Assembly (NCBI GenBank): GCA_015059945.1
Contig: SUZJ01000005.1
Span: 124,001-188,000, forward strand
Length of the DNA: 64,000 bases
From: Rikenellaceae bacterium
GTDB lineage: Bacteria; Bacteroidota; Bacteroidia; Bacteroidales; Rikenellaceae
Direction: 5' to 3'
Program-made: the position numbers and the translations under genes
Shown: positions 1 to 8,850 of the stretch, in pieces
Numbering within the stretch: the first letter of the stretch is position 1
Layout of the letters: each line of letters begins with the position of its first letter
Notes under the pieces: generated by a model
What the model saw: the letters and a program-made list of their open reading frames with translations, nothing else
What the model was told of the DNA's origin: nothing
Database searches by the model: none

Positions 1-1749
1 GCTTATGAGACCGACGCAGACCTCTACGGTCAGCTTGGTAAAGAGGGCGCAGCCGCCGAGTATGACAAATCGCTTCTGAACATCCAGAACGGTGAGGTGG
101 TTGAGGGTACCGTAATCTCGATCAACAAACGCGAGGTAGTCGTAAACGTAGGCTACAAATCGGACGGTATCATCCCCGTAACCGAGTTCCGCTACAACCC
201 CGAGCTCGCAATCGGCGAGAAAGTTGAGGTTTACGTAGAGAACGCCGAGGACAAAAAAGGTCAGCTCATCCTTTCGCACAAGAAAGCTCGTCAGCTCAAG
301 AGCTGGGACCGCGTTAATCAGGCTTTGGAGAACGACGAGATCATCAAAGGCTTTATCAAATGCCGCACTAAGGGCGGTATGATCGTTGATGTATTCGGCA
401 TCGAGGCATTCTTGCCCGGTAGCCAGATCGACGTTAAGCCTATCCGCGATTACGATATTTACGTAGAGAAAACTATGGAGTTCAAGGTTGTTAAAATCAA
501 CCAGGAGTTCCGCAATGTTGTTGTTTCGCACAAGGCTCTCATCGAGGCCGAGCTCGAGCAGCAGAAACAGGAGATTATGTCGCGCCTGGAGAAAGGTCAG
601 ATTCTCGAGGGTACCGTTAAGAACATCACTTCGTACGGTGTATTCGTTGACCTCGGTGGCGTAGACGGTCTGATTCACATCACCGACCTCAGCTGGGGCC
701 GCGTAAACCACCCCGAGGAGATCGTTGCTCTCGACCAGAAGATCAACGTCGTTATCCTCGACTTCGACGACCAGAAGAAACGTATCGCTCTGGGTCTGAA
801 ACAGCTCTCGGCTCACCCCTGGGAGGCTCTGGATGCAGACCTGAAAGTGGGCGACAAAGTTAATGGTAAGGTTGTTATGATGTACGACTACGGTGCATTC
901 GTAGAGGTTGCACCTGGTGTTGAGGGTCTGATCCACGTTTCGGAGATGTCGTGGAACCAGCACCTCCGCTCGGCTCAGGAGTTTATGAAAGTGGGCGACG
1001 AGATCGAGGCAGTAGTTCTGACTCTCGACCGCGAGGAGCGCAAGATGTCGCTCGGTATCAAACAGCTCACCAGCGATCCTTGGGAGTCGATCGAGGAGCG
1101 TTACCCCATCGGTTCGCGCCACACCGCTAAGGTTCGCAACTTCACCAACTTCGGTATCTTCGTTGAGATTGCAGAGGGTATCGACGGTCTGGTACACATC
1201 AGCGACCTGAGCTGGACCAAGAAGATCAAACACCCCGCAGAGCTGACTCAGCTGGGCGCAGATATCGACGTTATCGTTCTGGGTATCGACAAAGAGAACC
1301 GTCGTCTGAGCTTGGGCCACAAACAGCTCGAGGAGAACCCCTGGAACGAGTTCGAGGCTAAATACTCGGTTGACTCGGTACACGAGGGTAAGGTAATCGA
1401 GGTTAACGAGAAGGGTGCAGTAGTTGCTCTGGCAGAGAATGTTGAGGGCTTCGCTCCTGCAAAACAGATCGTTAAAGAGGACGGCACCACCGCCAAAGTA
1501 GGTGATGTTCTGCCCTTCAAGGTTGTTGAGTTCTCGAAAGTAACCAAACACATCAGCTTGTCGCACACCCGCATCTTCGAGGAGGCTAAACGCGCCGAGG
1601 AGAACGCTGCTAAGGCTGAGAAACGTGCTGCTGCTGAGGCTACCAAATCGACCATCAAGAAGGTGAACGCTTCGGTTGAGAAGACCACCCTTGGTGATAT
1701 CGCAGGTCTGGCCGAACTGAAAGCTAAGTTGGAGGCTGAGGAGAAATAG
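1..1749 (+). CDS. rpsA: 30S ribosomal protein S1 (5' truncated by window edge)
   Basis: Frame 1 is open from base 1 (AYETDADLYGQLGKEGAAAEYDK...), with repeated S1/OB-fold motifs such as GVFVDLGGVDGLIHITDLSW and GAFVEVAPGVEGLIHVSEMSW; the track ORF begins at an internal GTG (97). Confidence 0.96.
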   Translation, partial: AYETDADLYGQLGKEGAAAEYDKSLLNIQNGEVVEGTVISINKREVVVNVGYKSDGIIPVTEFRYNPELAIGEKVEVYVENAEDKKGQLILSHKKARQLKSWDRVNQALENDEIIKGFIKCRTKGGMIVDVFGIEAFLPGSQIDVKPIRDYDIYVEKTMEFKVVKINQEFRNVVVSHKALIEAELEQQKQEIMSRLEKGQILEGTVKNITSYGVFVDLGGVDGLIHITDLSWGRVNHPEEIVALDQKINVVILDFDDQKKRIALGLKQLSAHPWEALDADLKVGDKVNGKVVMMYDYGAFVEVAPGVEGLIHVSEMSWNQHLRSAQEFMKVGDEIEAVVLTLDREERKMSLGIKQLTSDPWESIEERYPIGSRHTAKVRNFTNFGIFVEIAEGIDGLVHISDLSWTKKIKHPAELTQLGADIDVIVLGIDKENRRLSLGHKQLEENPWNEFEAKYSVDSVHEGKVIEVNEKGAVVALAENVEGFAPAKQIVKEDGTTAKVGDVLPFKVVEFSKVTKHISLSHTRIFEEAKRAEENAAKAEKRAAAEATKSTIKKVNASVEKTTLGDIAGLAELKAKLEAEEK

Positions 1750-1777
1750 TCCGCCAAGCGAACAAGCATAAACAAGA

Positions 1778-1815
1778 AGAGGGCTTGCATCAGAACGATG
1801 CAAGCCCTCTTTGCT
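1778..1815 (+). terminator. Rho-independent terminator of rpsA
   Basis: AGAGGGCTTGCATC-agaac-GATGCAAGCCCTCT followed by a T-rich tract. Confidence 0.85.
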
Positions 1816-1923
1816 TTTTGTCTGCCGACAAACTACGCCCAAAGATATACACACGCCCCCGTCACCACACGCCTACTTCCGCCAGCAATGCTGTCGCAGG
1901 ATTGGGTGTGGCCTTCGGCCATA

Positions 1924-1971
1924 CAGACCTCTCCGCCACGTTGGGGCACCTCTCCTAACTCAGGAGAGGAG
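1924..1971 (+). repeat. Multi-hairpin intergenic repeat, copy 1
   Basis: CAGACCTCTCC-GCCACGTTGGGGC-ACC-TCTCCTAACTCAGGAGA; same architecture as other copies in the window. Confidence 0.8.
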
Positions 1972-2040
1972 TTGTTGTGGTGCTAAACTTTGGCGGTGGT
2001 TAATGGGATACCCACAACCACTCTCCCCCTAAGAGCCCCA

Positions 2041-2092
2041 CCACCACTCTCCCCCTGAGTTAGGGGGAGTGGCCGCAGGCCGAGGAGGTCTG
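2041..2092 (-). repeat. Multi-hairpin intergenic repeat, copy 2 (inverted)
   Basis: ACTCTCCCCCTGAGTTAGGGGGAGTGGCCGCAGGCCGAGGAGGTCTG. Confidence 0.8.
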
Positions 2093-2195
2093 TAAAGAAG
2101 GCTGACCGCTGACTGCTAAAACAACCTCTCTCCCCTTTGGTGTGGCAACTTTTTTGCGAAAAAGTGATTTTTTTTGATTTTTTTTTGCAAAAAGT

Positions 2196-2226
2196 TTTGG
2201 AGGTTTGGATTTTTGCTCTATCTTTG
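2196..2226 (+). promoter_or_regulatory. Bacteroidota-type promoter for tRNA-Glu
   Basis: TTTG (2196-2199), 19 nt spacer, TATCTTTG (2219-2226); tRNA starts about 20 nt downstream. Confidence 0.75.
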
Positions 2227-2246
2227 CACCACCAAAACGGAACAAT

Positions 2247-2321
2247 GCTCGGTTCGTCTAGCTGGTCCAGGACGCAAGATTCTCATTCTTGAAATCATGG
2301 GTTCGAATCCCATACCGAGTA
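2247..2321 (+). tRNA. tRNA-Glu, anticodon CTC
   Basis: Acceptor GCTCGGT/ACCGAGT (one G-U pair), anticodon stem CAAGA-TTCTCAT-TCTTG, T-arm ATGGG-TTCGAAT-CCCAT; CCA not encoded. Confidence 0.9.
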
Positions 2322-2336
2322 CAACGAAAGTTTTTG

Positions 2337-2370
2337 ACAGCGACCGCCTAAATAGGCGGTCGTTTTTTTT
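2337..2370 (+). terminator. Terminator of tRNA-Glu
   Basis: CGACCGCCTAAATAGGCGGTCG followed by T8. Confidence 0.85.
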
Positions 2371-2423
2371 GTTTGGTAATACTGCACGAGCCTGCTCGTA
2401 AGCAGTATTGCCAAACAAAAAAA
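2363..2423. repeat. Long inverted repeat downstream of tRNA-Glu
   Basis: TTTTTTTTGTTTGGTAATACTGC-ACGAG-CCTG-CTCGT-AA-GCAGTATTGCCAAACAAAAAAA. Confidence 0.85.
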
Positions 2424-2562
2424 GACCACACCCTTTGGGTGATGTAGTCGAAAATCTTTCGTTGTACAGCTCCCCCACCAGCGGATCACCAACCGCCGTA
2501 GGCGGTGCAGTAATCCCATACTTTTACCTTGCGACAAACGTGGTGTGGGCGCTACCATTTTA

Positions 2563-2610
2563 CAGACCTCTCCGTCGCTTCGCGCCACCTCTCCTAACTC
2601 AGGAGAGGAG
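2563..2610 (+). repeat. Multi-hairpin intergenic repeat, copy 3
   Basis: CAGACCTCTCCGTCGCTTCGCGCCACCTCTCCTAACTCAGGAGAGGAG; bases 2586-2669 match 1947-2030 exactly. Confidence 0.8.
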
Positions 2611-2655
2611 TTGTTGTGGTGCTAAACTTTGGCGGTGGTTAATGGGATACCCACA

Positions 2656-2705
2656 ACCACTCTCCCCCTGAGTTAGGGGGAGTGGCCGTAGGCCGAGGAG
2701 GTCTG
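2656..2705 (-). repeat. Multi-hairpin intergenic repeat, copy 4 (inverted)
   Basis: ACTCTCCCCCTGAGTTAGGGGGAGTGGCCGTAGGCCGAGGAGGTCTG. Confidence 0.8.
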
Positions 2706-2733
2706 TCAAGAAGGCTGAATGCTGATAGCTAAA

Positions 2734-2779
2734 ACACACGCCCCCGCCCTTTGGGCACCCCCTCTAACTTAGAGGGGGA
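2734..2779 (+). repeat. Multi-hairpin intergenic repeat, ACACACGCCCCC subtype, copy 5
   Basis: CACACGCCCCCGCCCTTTGGGCACCCCCTCTAACTTAGAGGGGG. Confidence 0.8.
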
Positions 2780-2930
2780 TTTATCCTATATATCCTATTT
2801 GTCTTATAAATCATATAAGAGCAATAGGAGAGATAAGAGTTATAGGATTTTCTTTAATGCCCCTAATGCCCTTAATTATATAAATATATGGTATGGGGTG
2901 GGCAAAAAGCAACAAATTTGGATAGGGAAT

Positions 2931-2960
2931 TTTGCATTTAGGATTTTATTTGTATATTTG
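2931..2960 (+). promoter_or_regulatory. Bacteroidota-type promoter for rpmI-rplT
   Basis: TTTG, 18 nt spacer, TATATTTG, 34 nt upstream of the rpmI ATG. Confidence 0.65.
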
Positions 2961-2993
2961 CAGGCTGTTTAACCAATTAAATTTTTATCGAAA

Positions 2994-3188
2994 ATGCCAA
3001 AAATGAAAACTAACGCCGGCGCAAAGAAGCGTTTTGATTTCACCGGCACAGGAAAAATCAAGAGGAAACACGCTTACCACAGCCACATCCTCACCAAAAA
3101 ATCTACAAAACGTAAACGTAACCTGGATTACTCGGCTATCGTAACTCCCGCCGATGCAGCCAAGTTGCGCAAGCTCCTCGTTAAGTAA
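2994..3188 (+). CDS. rpmI: 50S ribosomal protein L35
   Basis: [44 protein letters not shown] is typical of bL35. Confidence 0.97.
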   Translation: MPKMKTNAGAKKRFDFTGTGKIKRKHAYHSHILTKKSTKRKRNLDYSAIVTPADAAKLRKLLVK

Positions 3189-3287
3189 TTAACCCGTAGA
3201 GCACATTGTTAAACCAAAGAGAGAATTAGCCCCGAAGAGGGGGAGAGAATCCCTCCGCTAATCTTTCGATTAAAACTTTAATTTTTT

Positions 3288-3632
3288 ATGCCAAGATCAG
3301 TAAATGCTGTTGCATCGAGAGCACGCAGAAAAAGAGTTTTAAAGCTTGCCAAAGGTAACTTTGGTTCAAGGGGAAACGTCTGGACAGTTGCCAAAAATAC
3401 TGTCGAGAAAGGCTTGCAGTTCGCCTATCGTAACCGCAAAGAGAAGAAGAGGAATTACCGCAGCTTGTGGATCCAGCGTATCAACGCTGCCGCTCGTATG
3501 CACGGTTTGACCTATTCGGAATTTATGGGTAAATGCCACGCTAAGGGTATCGAGATGAACCGTAAGGTTCTGGCCGACCTGGCGATGAATCACCCTCAGG
3601 CTTTCGAGAAAATTGTTAATACGGTTAAATAG
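3288..3632 (+). CDS. rplT: 50S ribosomal protein L20
   Basis: [79 protein letters not shown] is typical of bL20. Confidence 0.97.
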   Translation: MPRSVNAVASRARRKRVLKLAKGNFGSRGNVWTVAKNTVEKGLQFAYRNRKEKKRNYRSLWIQRINAAARMHGLTYSEFMGKCHAKGIEMNRKVLADLAMNHPQAFEKIVNTVK

Positions 3633-3659
3633 TTTGCACCCGATGGTGTGAACTGACGG

Positions 3660-3695
3660 AGAGAGTGCCCCAAAAGGGCGCTCTCTCTTATTTTT
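3660..3695 (+). terminator. Terminator of rpmI-rplT
   Basis: AGAGAGTGCCC-CAAAA-GGGCGCTCTCT then CTTATTTTT. Confidence 0.85.
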
Positions 3696-3867
3696 GCAGA
3701 CAGACCTAAGTCTGATATAAGGTCATTAAGGACCTTAAGGTCTTTAAGGGCATTAGTGGCTTTAAGGTCATTGCTGTCCACTAATCGCAACTATGGAGAA
3801 CACTTTTGGGAAAAATTTGTATATTTGTAGGCAGCAAGCAAACACACACTAACACACGCTTTGAAAT

Positions 3868-4674
3868 ATGAAGAGAGTAGATGTTGAGGAGGTATTGGCA
3901 CAAAAGGCTCCCAAATTGGCCCGACGTGTGCCACGCTTTCTGATTAACTATCTGAAAAAAATCGTTCACCAAGACGAGATAAACGAGATTCTGACCAACT
4001 TTGGCCCTCTGGACCCCATAGAGTTTATTCGCAAGGCGCTCGACTATATGGGCGTGAGCTACTATGCCGAGGGTTTGGAGAATATCGAGCCCGGGCATCG
4101 CTATCTCTTTGCAGGCAACCACCCCTTTGGTGGTATGGACGGACTGATGGTTGCTGAGAGGGTGTCGTCGAAGTTGGGCGATGTTAGGTCGGTGAGCAAC
4201 GATATCCTGATGGTCATTGAGCCCCTGAGGCCCATTCTACTGCCTGTGAACAAGCACGGCCGTCAGTCGCGCGAGGGTGCCAAGATTTTCGACGAGTGCT
4301 TTGCATCCGACGTGCCCATCCAGACCTTCCCTGCGGGCCTCTGCTCGCGCAAGATTAAGGGTGTGGTTACTGACTTGGAGTGGAAGACCAACTTTGTGAA
4401 GAAAGCCATTCAGTATGAGCGCGATGTGGTGCCCGTACACACCGAGGGCCACCTCTCTAAGCGCTTCTACCGCATACACCGTTTTCGCCAGATTTTCGGC
4501 ATCAAGGCCAACATAGAGATGCTCTACTTGGTAGACGAGATGTTCCGCCAGAAGGGCAAAAACTTCAAGGTGTCGTTTGGCAAGCCCATCAGTTATCTTG
4601 AGCTGAAAGAGATGGGCAACTATCGCCAGATGACCGAGTATGTGAGGAGCAAGGTCTACGAATTGGCAAATTAG
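3868..4674 (+). CDS. PlsC-like acyltransferase, candidate glycine-lipid O-acyltransferase (GlsA-like)
   Basis: NHPFGGMDGLM acyltransferase block and FPAGLCSRK; adjacent to an OlsB/GlsB-like gene. Confidence 0.75.
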   Translation: MKRVDVEEVLAQKAPKLARRVPRFLINYLKKIVHQDEINEILTNFGPLDPIEFIRKALDYMGVSYYAEGLENIEPGHRYLFAGNHPFGGMDGLMVAERVSSKLGDVRSVSNDILMVIEPLRPILLPVNKHGRQSREGAKIFDECFASDVPIQTFPAGLCSRKIKGVVTDLEWKTNFVKKAIQYERDVVPVHTEGHLSKRFYRIHRFRQIFGIKANIEMLYLVDEMFRQKGKNFKVSFGKPISYLELKEMGNYRQMTEYVRSKVYELAN

Positions 4675-4761
4675 GGCGGCAGAGTGTCGTTTTTTGCGCC
4701 TAAAAGCGTATCTTTGCCCTACGGAAACAGTATAAACAAACAGCAGAGGAGGAGAGAGAGT

Positions 4762-5847
4762 ATGAAACCAATCATTCAGCCCATACCTACCGAGGTGCTC
4801 AAAAGCGAGTTGAGGCCCGAGTTCTTCTTGCGCGAGACCAATCGTGCGGGCAACGAGATATATGTCATTACGGCTGCCGAGTGCCCCAATGTGATGAGAG
4901 AGATTGGCCGACTCAGGGAGTGGGCCTTCCGTAGCGCAGGCGGTGGCACGGGCGAAGAGGTCGATATCGACGAGCTGGACCTGGTGCCAGGTGGTTACAG
5001 CCAGTTGGTGGTGTGGGACCCCGCAGCGTGTGAGATTATTGGCGGCTACCGCTTTATTGTCTGCCACGACGAGAACGAGAGCCACCTCTCGACCGAGCAC
5101 TACTTCCGTTTCAGCGACGAGTTCCGCAAAAACTATCTGCCCTATACCATCGAGTTGGGCCGCTCGTATGTCCACCCAGCATACCAGAATACCAGAGTTA
5201 ATGCCAAGAGTCTGTATGTGATGGACAATATCTGGGACGGCTTGGGCGCAATTATCGTAAACCACCCCGAGGCCCGCTACTTCTTGGGCAAGGTTACGAT
5301 GTACACCCACTACAACGTGGAGGCTCGCAATATGCTTATGTACTTCTTGCACAAGTGGTTCCCCGCCAAGGAGGGACTGTTGGAGCCTGTGTACCCCATT
5401 GAGATGAACATCGACACCGACAAGATGAAGGAGATATTCGTGGGGGCCGACTACCGCGAGGACAACAAGATTCTGAATCGCGAGCTCAAGGCCAGGGGCG
5501 AGTTTGTACCCCCAATGATTAGCTCGTATATGAACGTGTCGCCCTCGATGATGGTCTTTGACACCGTTACCAACCCCGACTTCGGTTGTGTAGAGGAGAC
5601 GGGCATTATGGTTACCATTGGCGATATGTATCCCGACAAGACCGAGCGCCACACCAAGGGCATCACCAAGGGGGCTCAGGTGTTCCGCAGATTGTTCGAC
5701 AAGACTATGATTGCTATTGACGACGCCGTGGTCGAGCACACCATACCTGCTATGAAGGTAGCCTTGCGCAGGCGCAAGCCCGAGCGCGTGGCCCGCCAGA
5801 AACGCAGCGATGCCAAAAAGAGGGCTGCCAAAGCCAAATCCGAATAG
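4762..5847 (+). CDS. GNAT-fold N-acyltransferase, candidate GlsB/OlsB-like lyso-lipid synthase
   Basis: RLREWAFRSAGGGTGEEVDIDELD...IIGGYRFIV...ELGRSYVHPAYQ resembles OlsB-type acyltransferases; start refined from 4684 to the ATG at 4762 after a purine-rich stretch. Confidence 0.75.
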   Translation: MKPIIQPIPTEVLKSELRPEFFLRETNRAGNEIYVITAAECPNVMREIGRLREWAFRSAGGGTGEEVDIDELDLVPGGYSQLVVWDPAACEIIGGYRFIVCHDENESHLSTEHYFRFSDEFRKNYLPYTIELGRSYVHPAYQNTRVNAKSLYVMDNIWDGLGAIIVNHPEARYFLGKVTMYTHYNVEARNMLMYFLHKWFPAKEGLLEPVYPIEMNIDTDKMKEIFVGADYREDNKILNRELKARGEFVPPMISSYMNVSPSMMVFDTVTNPDFGCVEETGIMVTIGDMYPDKTERHTKGITKGAQVFRRLFDKTMIAIDDAVVEHTIPAMKVALRRRKPERVARQKRSDAKKRAAKAKSE

Positions 5848-5875
5848 CCCAAGAGGGTAAACCGACATAAAAAAA

Positions 5876-5908
5876 CCGAGTGCAACGTAATAAATTGCAC
5901 TCGGTTTG
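5876..5908 (+). terminator. Terminator after the acyltransferase pair
   Basis: CCGAGTGCAA-cgtaataaa-TTGCACTCGG flanked by A-run and TTT. Confidence 0.7.
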
Positions 5909-5976
5909 CATTATATTTATAAACCGAATTGCTACTTTTGTAGAGAGATATACACACCAACCGACAAGCCAATCCT

Positions 5977-7545
5977 ATGGAGAACAACGAGGTAAACATA
6001 CTTTGGGTAGATGACGAGGTCGAGCTGCTCAAACCACACATACTCTTTTTGCAGAGCAAGGGCTACGACGTAGATACCTGCAACAACGGCTACGATGCTG
6101 TGGATATGGCCCGCTCGAAGCCCTACGACCTGATTATACTCGACGAGATGATGCCAGGTATGACGGGGCTCGAAACGCTGCCCCAGATTAAGGAGGCAAG
6201 GCCCTCGACACCAGTCATTATGGTCACCAAGAGCGAGGAGGAGAACATTATGGACAAGGCTATAGGCTCCAAGATTGCCGACTACCTGATTAAGCCCATA
6301 AACCCCAATCAGGTGCTGCTGTCGATTAAGAAAAACGTGCACCGCGAGCAACTCGTTACCGAGCAGACTACGGCCGATTACAGAGCCGAGTTTGGGCGCA
6401 TAAGCCTCTCGCTTGGCGAGGCTCGCAGCTTTGGCGACTGGTGCTCGATTTACCGCAAGCTGGTGAGCTGGGAGATGGAGCTGACCGACTCGACCGACGA
6501 GGGCATACGCGATGTGCTCAACCTGCAACAAGATGAGGCCAACAACGAGTTTGGCAAGTTCGTAAGGCGCAACTACCTCGACTGGGTGAACGCTCGCACC
6601 GACGACCGCCCCACAATGTCGCACACGCTCTTCAAAAACCGCATCATACCTCTGGTCGAGCAGGCCCGAGGGCGCAAGACTACGCTGCTGCTCATCGACA
6701 ACTTCCGCTACGACCAGTGGCGCACCATTTGGCCCCTGCTCCACTCGGCCTTTGACCTTGTGAGCGAGGAGCTCTATTGCAGCATCCTGCCCACCGCTAC
6801 TCAGTATGCCCGCAACGCCCTGTTTGCAGGACTTATGCCTCTGGCAATCGACAAGATGATGCCCGACAAGTGGCTCAACGACAACGAAGAGGGGGGCAAG
6901 AACAAGTACGAGGAGGATTTCCTGCGCCGCCAGCTCACCCGTGCGGGTAAGCAGTGGAACGTGACGTTCGACAAGCTTGTGCGCCCCGAGGCCGGCCGCA
7001 AGCTGATAGAGAACTTCGACCACGTGCGTCAGGCCGACCTGTCGGTCATTGTCTACAACTTTCTGGACATTCTCTCCCACGCCCGTACTGAGAGCGAGAT
7101 TGTGCGCGAGCTGACCGAGGAGGAGGCCGCCTTCCGCTCGCTCACGCGCTCGTGGTTTGAGTACTCCGAGCTGTTTGTGATGCTGAAAATGTTGGCCGAG
7201 GCGGGCCACAACGTCATCATCACCTCCGACCACGGCACCATCAGGGTTAACAACCCCATAAAGGTTGTGGGCGACCGAGAAACCTCGCCCAACATACGCT
7301 ACAAGACGGGGCGCAACCTGGCCTACAACGCCAAGGAGGTCTTTGAGATTACCCGCCCACAGGATGCGCAGCTGCCCCAGAGCAACCTCACGAGCAGCTA
7401 TATCTTTGCGCTGGGCAGGGACTTTATGGCCTATCCCAACAATGCCAACCAGTTCATACGTTACTATCGTGGCACCTTCCAACACGGAGGTATATCAATG
7501 GAGGAGATGTTAGTGCCATTCATCCTGCTTACCCCCAAATCCTAA
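5977..7545 (+). CDS. porX: PorX-type response regulator: receiver plus PglZ/alkaline-phosphatase-like effector
   Basis: Receiver motifs (ILWVDDE, LIILDEMMPGMTGLE, VTKS, YLIKPINPNQ) and C-terminal LLIDNFRYDQW, PTATQYARNALFAG, ITSDHGTIRV. Confidence 0.9.
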   Translation: MENNEVNILWVDDEVELLKPHILFLQSKGYDVDTCNNGYDAVDMARSKPYDLIILDEMMPGMTGLETLPQIKEARPSTPVIMVTKSEEENIMDKAIGSKIADYLIKPINPNQVLLSIKKNVHREQLVTEQTTADYRAEFGRISLSLGEARSFGDWCSIYRKLVSWEMELTDSTDEGIRDVLNLQQDEANNEFGKFVRRNYLDWVNARTDDRPTMSHTLFKNRIIPLVEQARGRKTTLLLIDNFRYDQWRTIWPLLHSAFDLVSEELYCSILPTATQYARNALFAGLMPLAIDKMMPDKWLNDNEEGGKNKYEEDFLRRQLTRAGKQWNVTFDKLVRPEAGRKLIENFDHVRQADLSVIVYNFLDILSHARTESEIVRELTEEEAAFRSLTRSWFEYSELFVMLKMLAEAGHNVIITSDHGTIRVNNPIKVVGDRETSPNIRYKTGRNLAYNAKEVFEITRPQDAQLPQSNLTSSYIFALGRDFMAYPNNANQFIRYYRGTFQHGGISMEEMLVPFILLTPKS

Positions 7546-7583
7546 AAAAACGCAAAGAAAGAGCGACTGCTGCGTTACGCTTC

Positions 7584-7632
7584 AAAAAAATGCCCCTCAT
7601 TTACGTCTTGTAAACTGCGGGGCATTTTTTTT
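7584..7632 (+). terminator. Terminator after porX
   Basis: AAAAAATGCCCC ... GGGGCATTTTTTTT. Confidence 0.75.
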
Positions 7633-7759
7633 CGCAAGCCTTGCATTCATCTCTTTCTTTGTGTTTTTTACCGCTCCCGAAGCTACGGCGTCGCTTTTTT
7701 GTGCGCCTTGTACTCGCCTAATTATTTGCGTTTTTTTGTGTCTAACGTCGAGCGCCTGA

Positions 7760-7808
7760 CAGACCCCTCCGCCCCGTTGGGGCACCTCCCCTAACTTAGG
7801 GGAGGAGT
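7760..7808 (+). repeat. Multi-hairpin intergenic repeat, copy 6
   Basis: CAGACCCCTCC-GCCCCGTTGGGGC-AC-CTCCCCTAACTTAGGGGAG. Confidence 0.8.
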
Positions 7809-8035
7809 TTTTTTATTAAGGCCCTTAAAGTCTTTAAGGTCATTAAGGAGCCCTATAACTCCTATTGCTCCTATTACCTCTCATTGACCAGCAAAGGAAA
7901 AACTTTCCATTTTCCATTTTCAATTTTCCATTTTTTTTGCTATTTTCGCAAAAAAGTAACACCCCCGATGCAACGTTTTGCATCCCTCGTGCGTCATATA
8001 ATAAAGCAGGGAGGGTAACTAACAAGGGGCTTTTA

Positions 8036-8045
8036 CCCCCCCCCC
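8036..8045. repeat. C10 homopolymer in the intergenic/5' region of the next CDS
   Basis: ttttaCCCCCCCCCCtgtac, 38 nt upstream of the ATG at 8084. Confidence 0.9.
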
Positions 8046-8083
8046 TGTACACATAATTGTTTAACTTACAAATTGTTACAGGT

Positions 8084-8785
8084 ATGAAAAGAGCACTTTT
8101 TATTCTGCTTGCGATCTTCGCATTCGAGAGTCTGGCCAGTGGCCAAAAGACCGTTTACGCTCCACAGCAGCTCATCGACGTAGTCTACAAAGTCGATGGC
8201 ACCACTCTGCGAGGCACTATTGTAGAGCAAACCCCCAATGTCGACTACACCCTGCTGACACTCGATGGCCACACCATCAAGATTGATGCCCTGCAAATCG
8301 AGAAGATTGTCAAAGAGCCCCTCGCTACGGCCACCATCGTTACCGAAAATCACAACTACAACTACAACTACAATCCCTACATAGTCTGCAAGTTCGACGA
8401 AGAGGGCAACCCCATATTCCCCCTCGACAGTCGCTCGGCGTTCTTCAGGTCGCTCATCATCCCCGGCTTGGGACAGATGTACAACGGTCAAACCCTCAAA
8501 GGTGCGGCTCTGTTGGGCGGCTGTGTGGCAGGTGTCTTGGGCGTAACTTGGGGTACCTCTCTGGCCAATACTGCTATGGGTGAGGATATTATAGGCATCA
8601 CCTCGTTGGCTGTAGGAGTGGGTTGCTACCTCTATTCGCTCATTGATGCTCCGCTCTATGCAAAGCGTTGGAACAAGCAGCACGGCTTCCGTTTCAATGG
8701 CAATGGCTACGTTTCGGTGGCGCCCGTAGTGGTCGTGGGGCGCAATATCGACGGCCTGGGTGTAGGCGTGTCGGTAGGCTTTTAG
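8084..8785 (+). CDS. Secreted/membrane protein with DUF5683-like C-terminal region
   Basis: Signal peptide MKRALFILLAIFAFESLASGQ; PGLGQMYNGQTLKGAALL and LYSLIDAPLYAKRWN; start refined from 8057. Confidence 0.7.
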   Translation: MKRALFILLAIFAFESLASGQKTVYAPQQLIDVVYKVDGTTLRGTIVEQTPNVDYTLLTLDGHTIKIDALQIEKIVKEPLATATIVTENHNYNYNYNPYIVCKFDEEGNPIFPLDSRSAFFRSLIIPGLGQMYNGQTLKGAALLGGCVAGVLGVTWGTSLANTAMGEDIIGITSLAVGVGCYLYSLIDAPLYAKRWNKQHGFRFNGNGYVSVAPVVVVGRNIDGLGVGVSVGF

Positions 8786-8850
8786 TGGGCAGTTTTTTGA
8801 TGGGTAGGCAAGAGATTAACACCTAATTACAAAACATATAACCCTTTCTT

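Noticed and set aside
1811-2671. Short ORFs ending GAKLWRWLMGYPQPLSP (1811-2032 and 2408-2671)
   Set aside because: The shared tail is the translation of the 84-bp intergenic direct repeat, not evidence of a protein family
4237-5868. 543-aa minus-strand ORF over the acyltransferase pair
   Set aside because: Antisense shadow of two well-supported plus-strand CDSs; low-complexity His/Leu/Val/Gly-rich translation with no recognisable motifs
5932-7485. 517-aa minus-strand ORF opposite porX
   Set aside because: Antisense shadow of a strongly supported gene; typical of this codon usage
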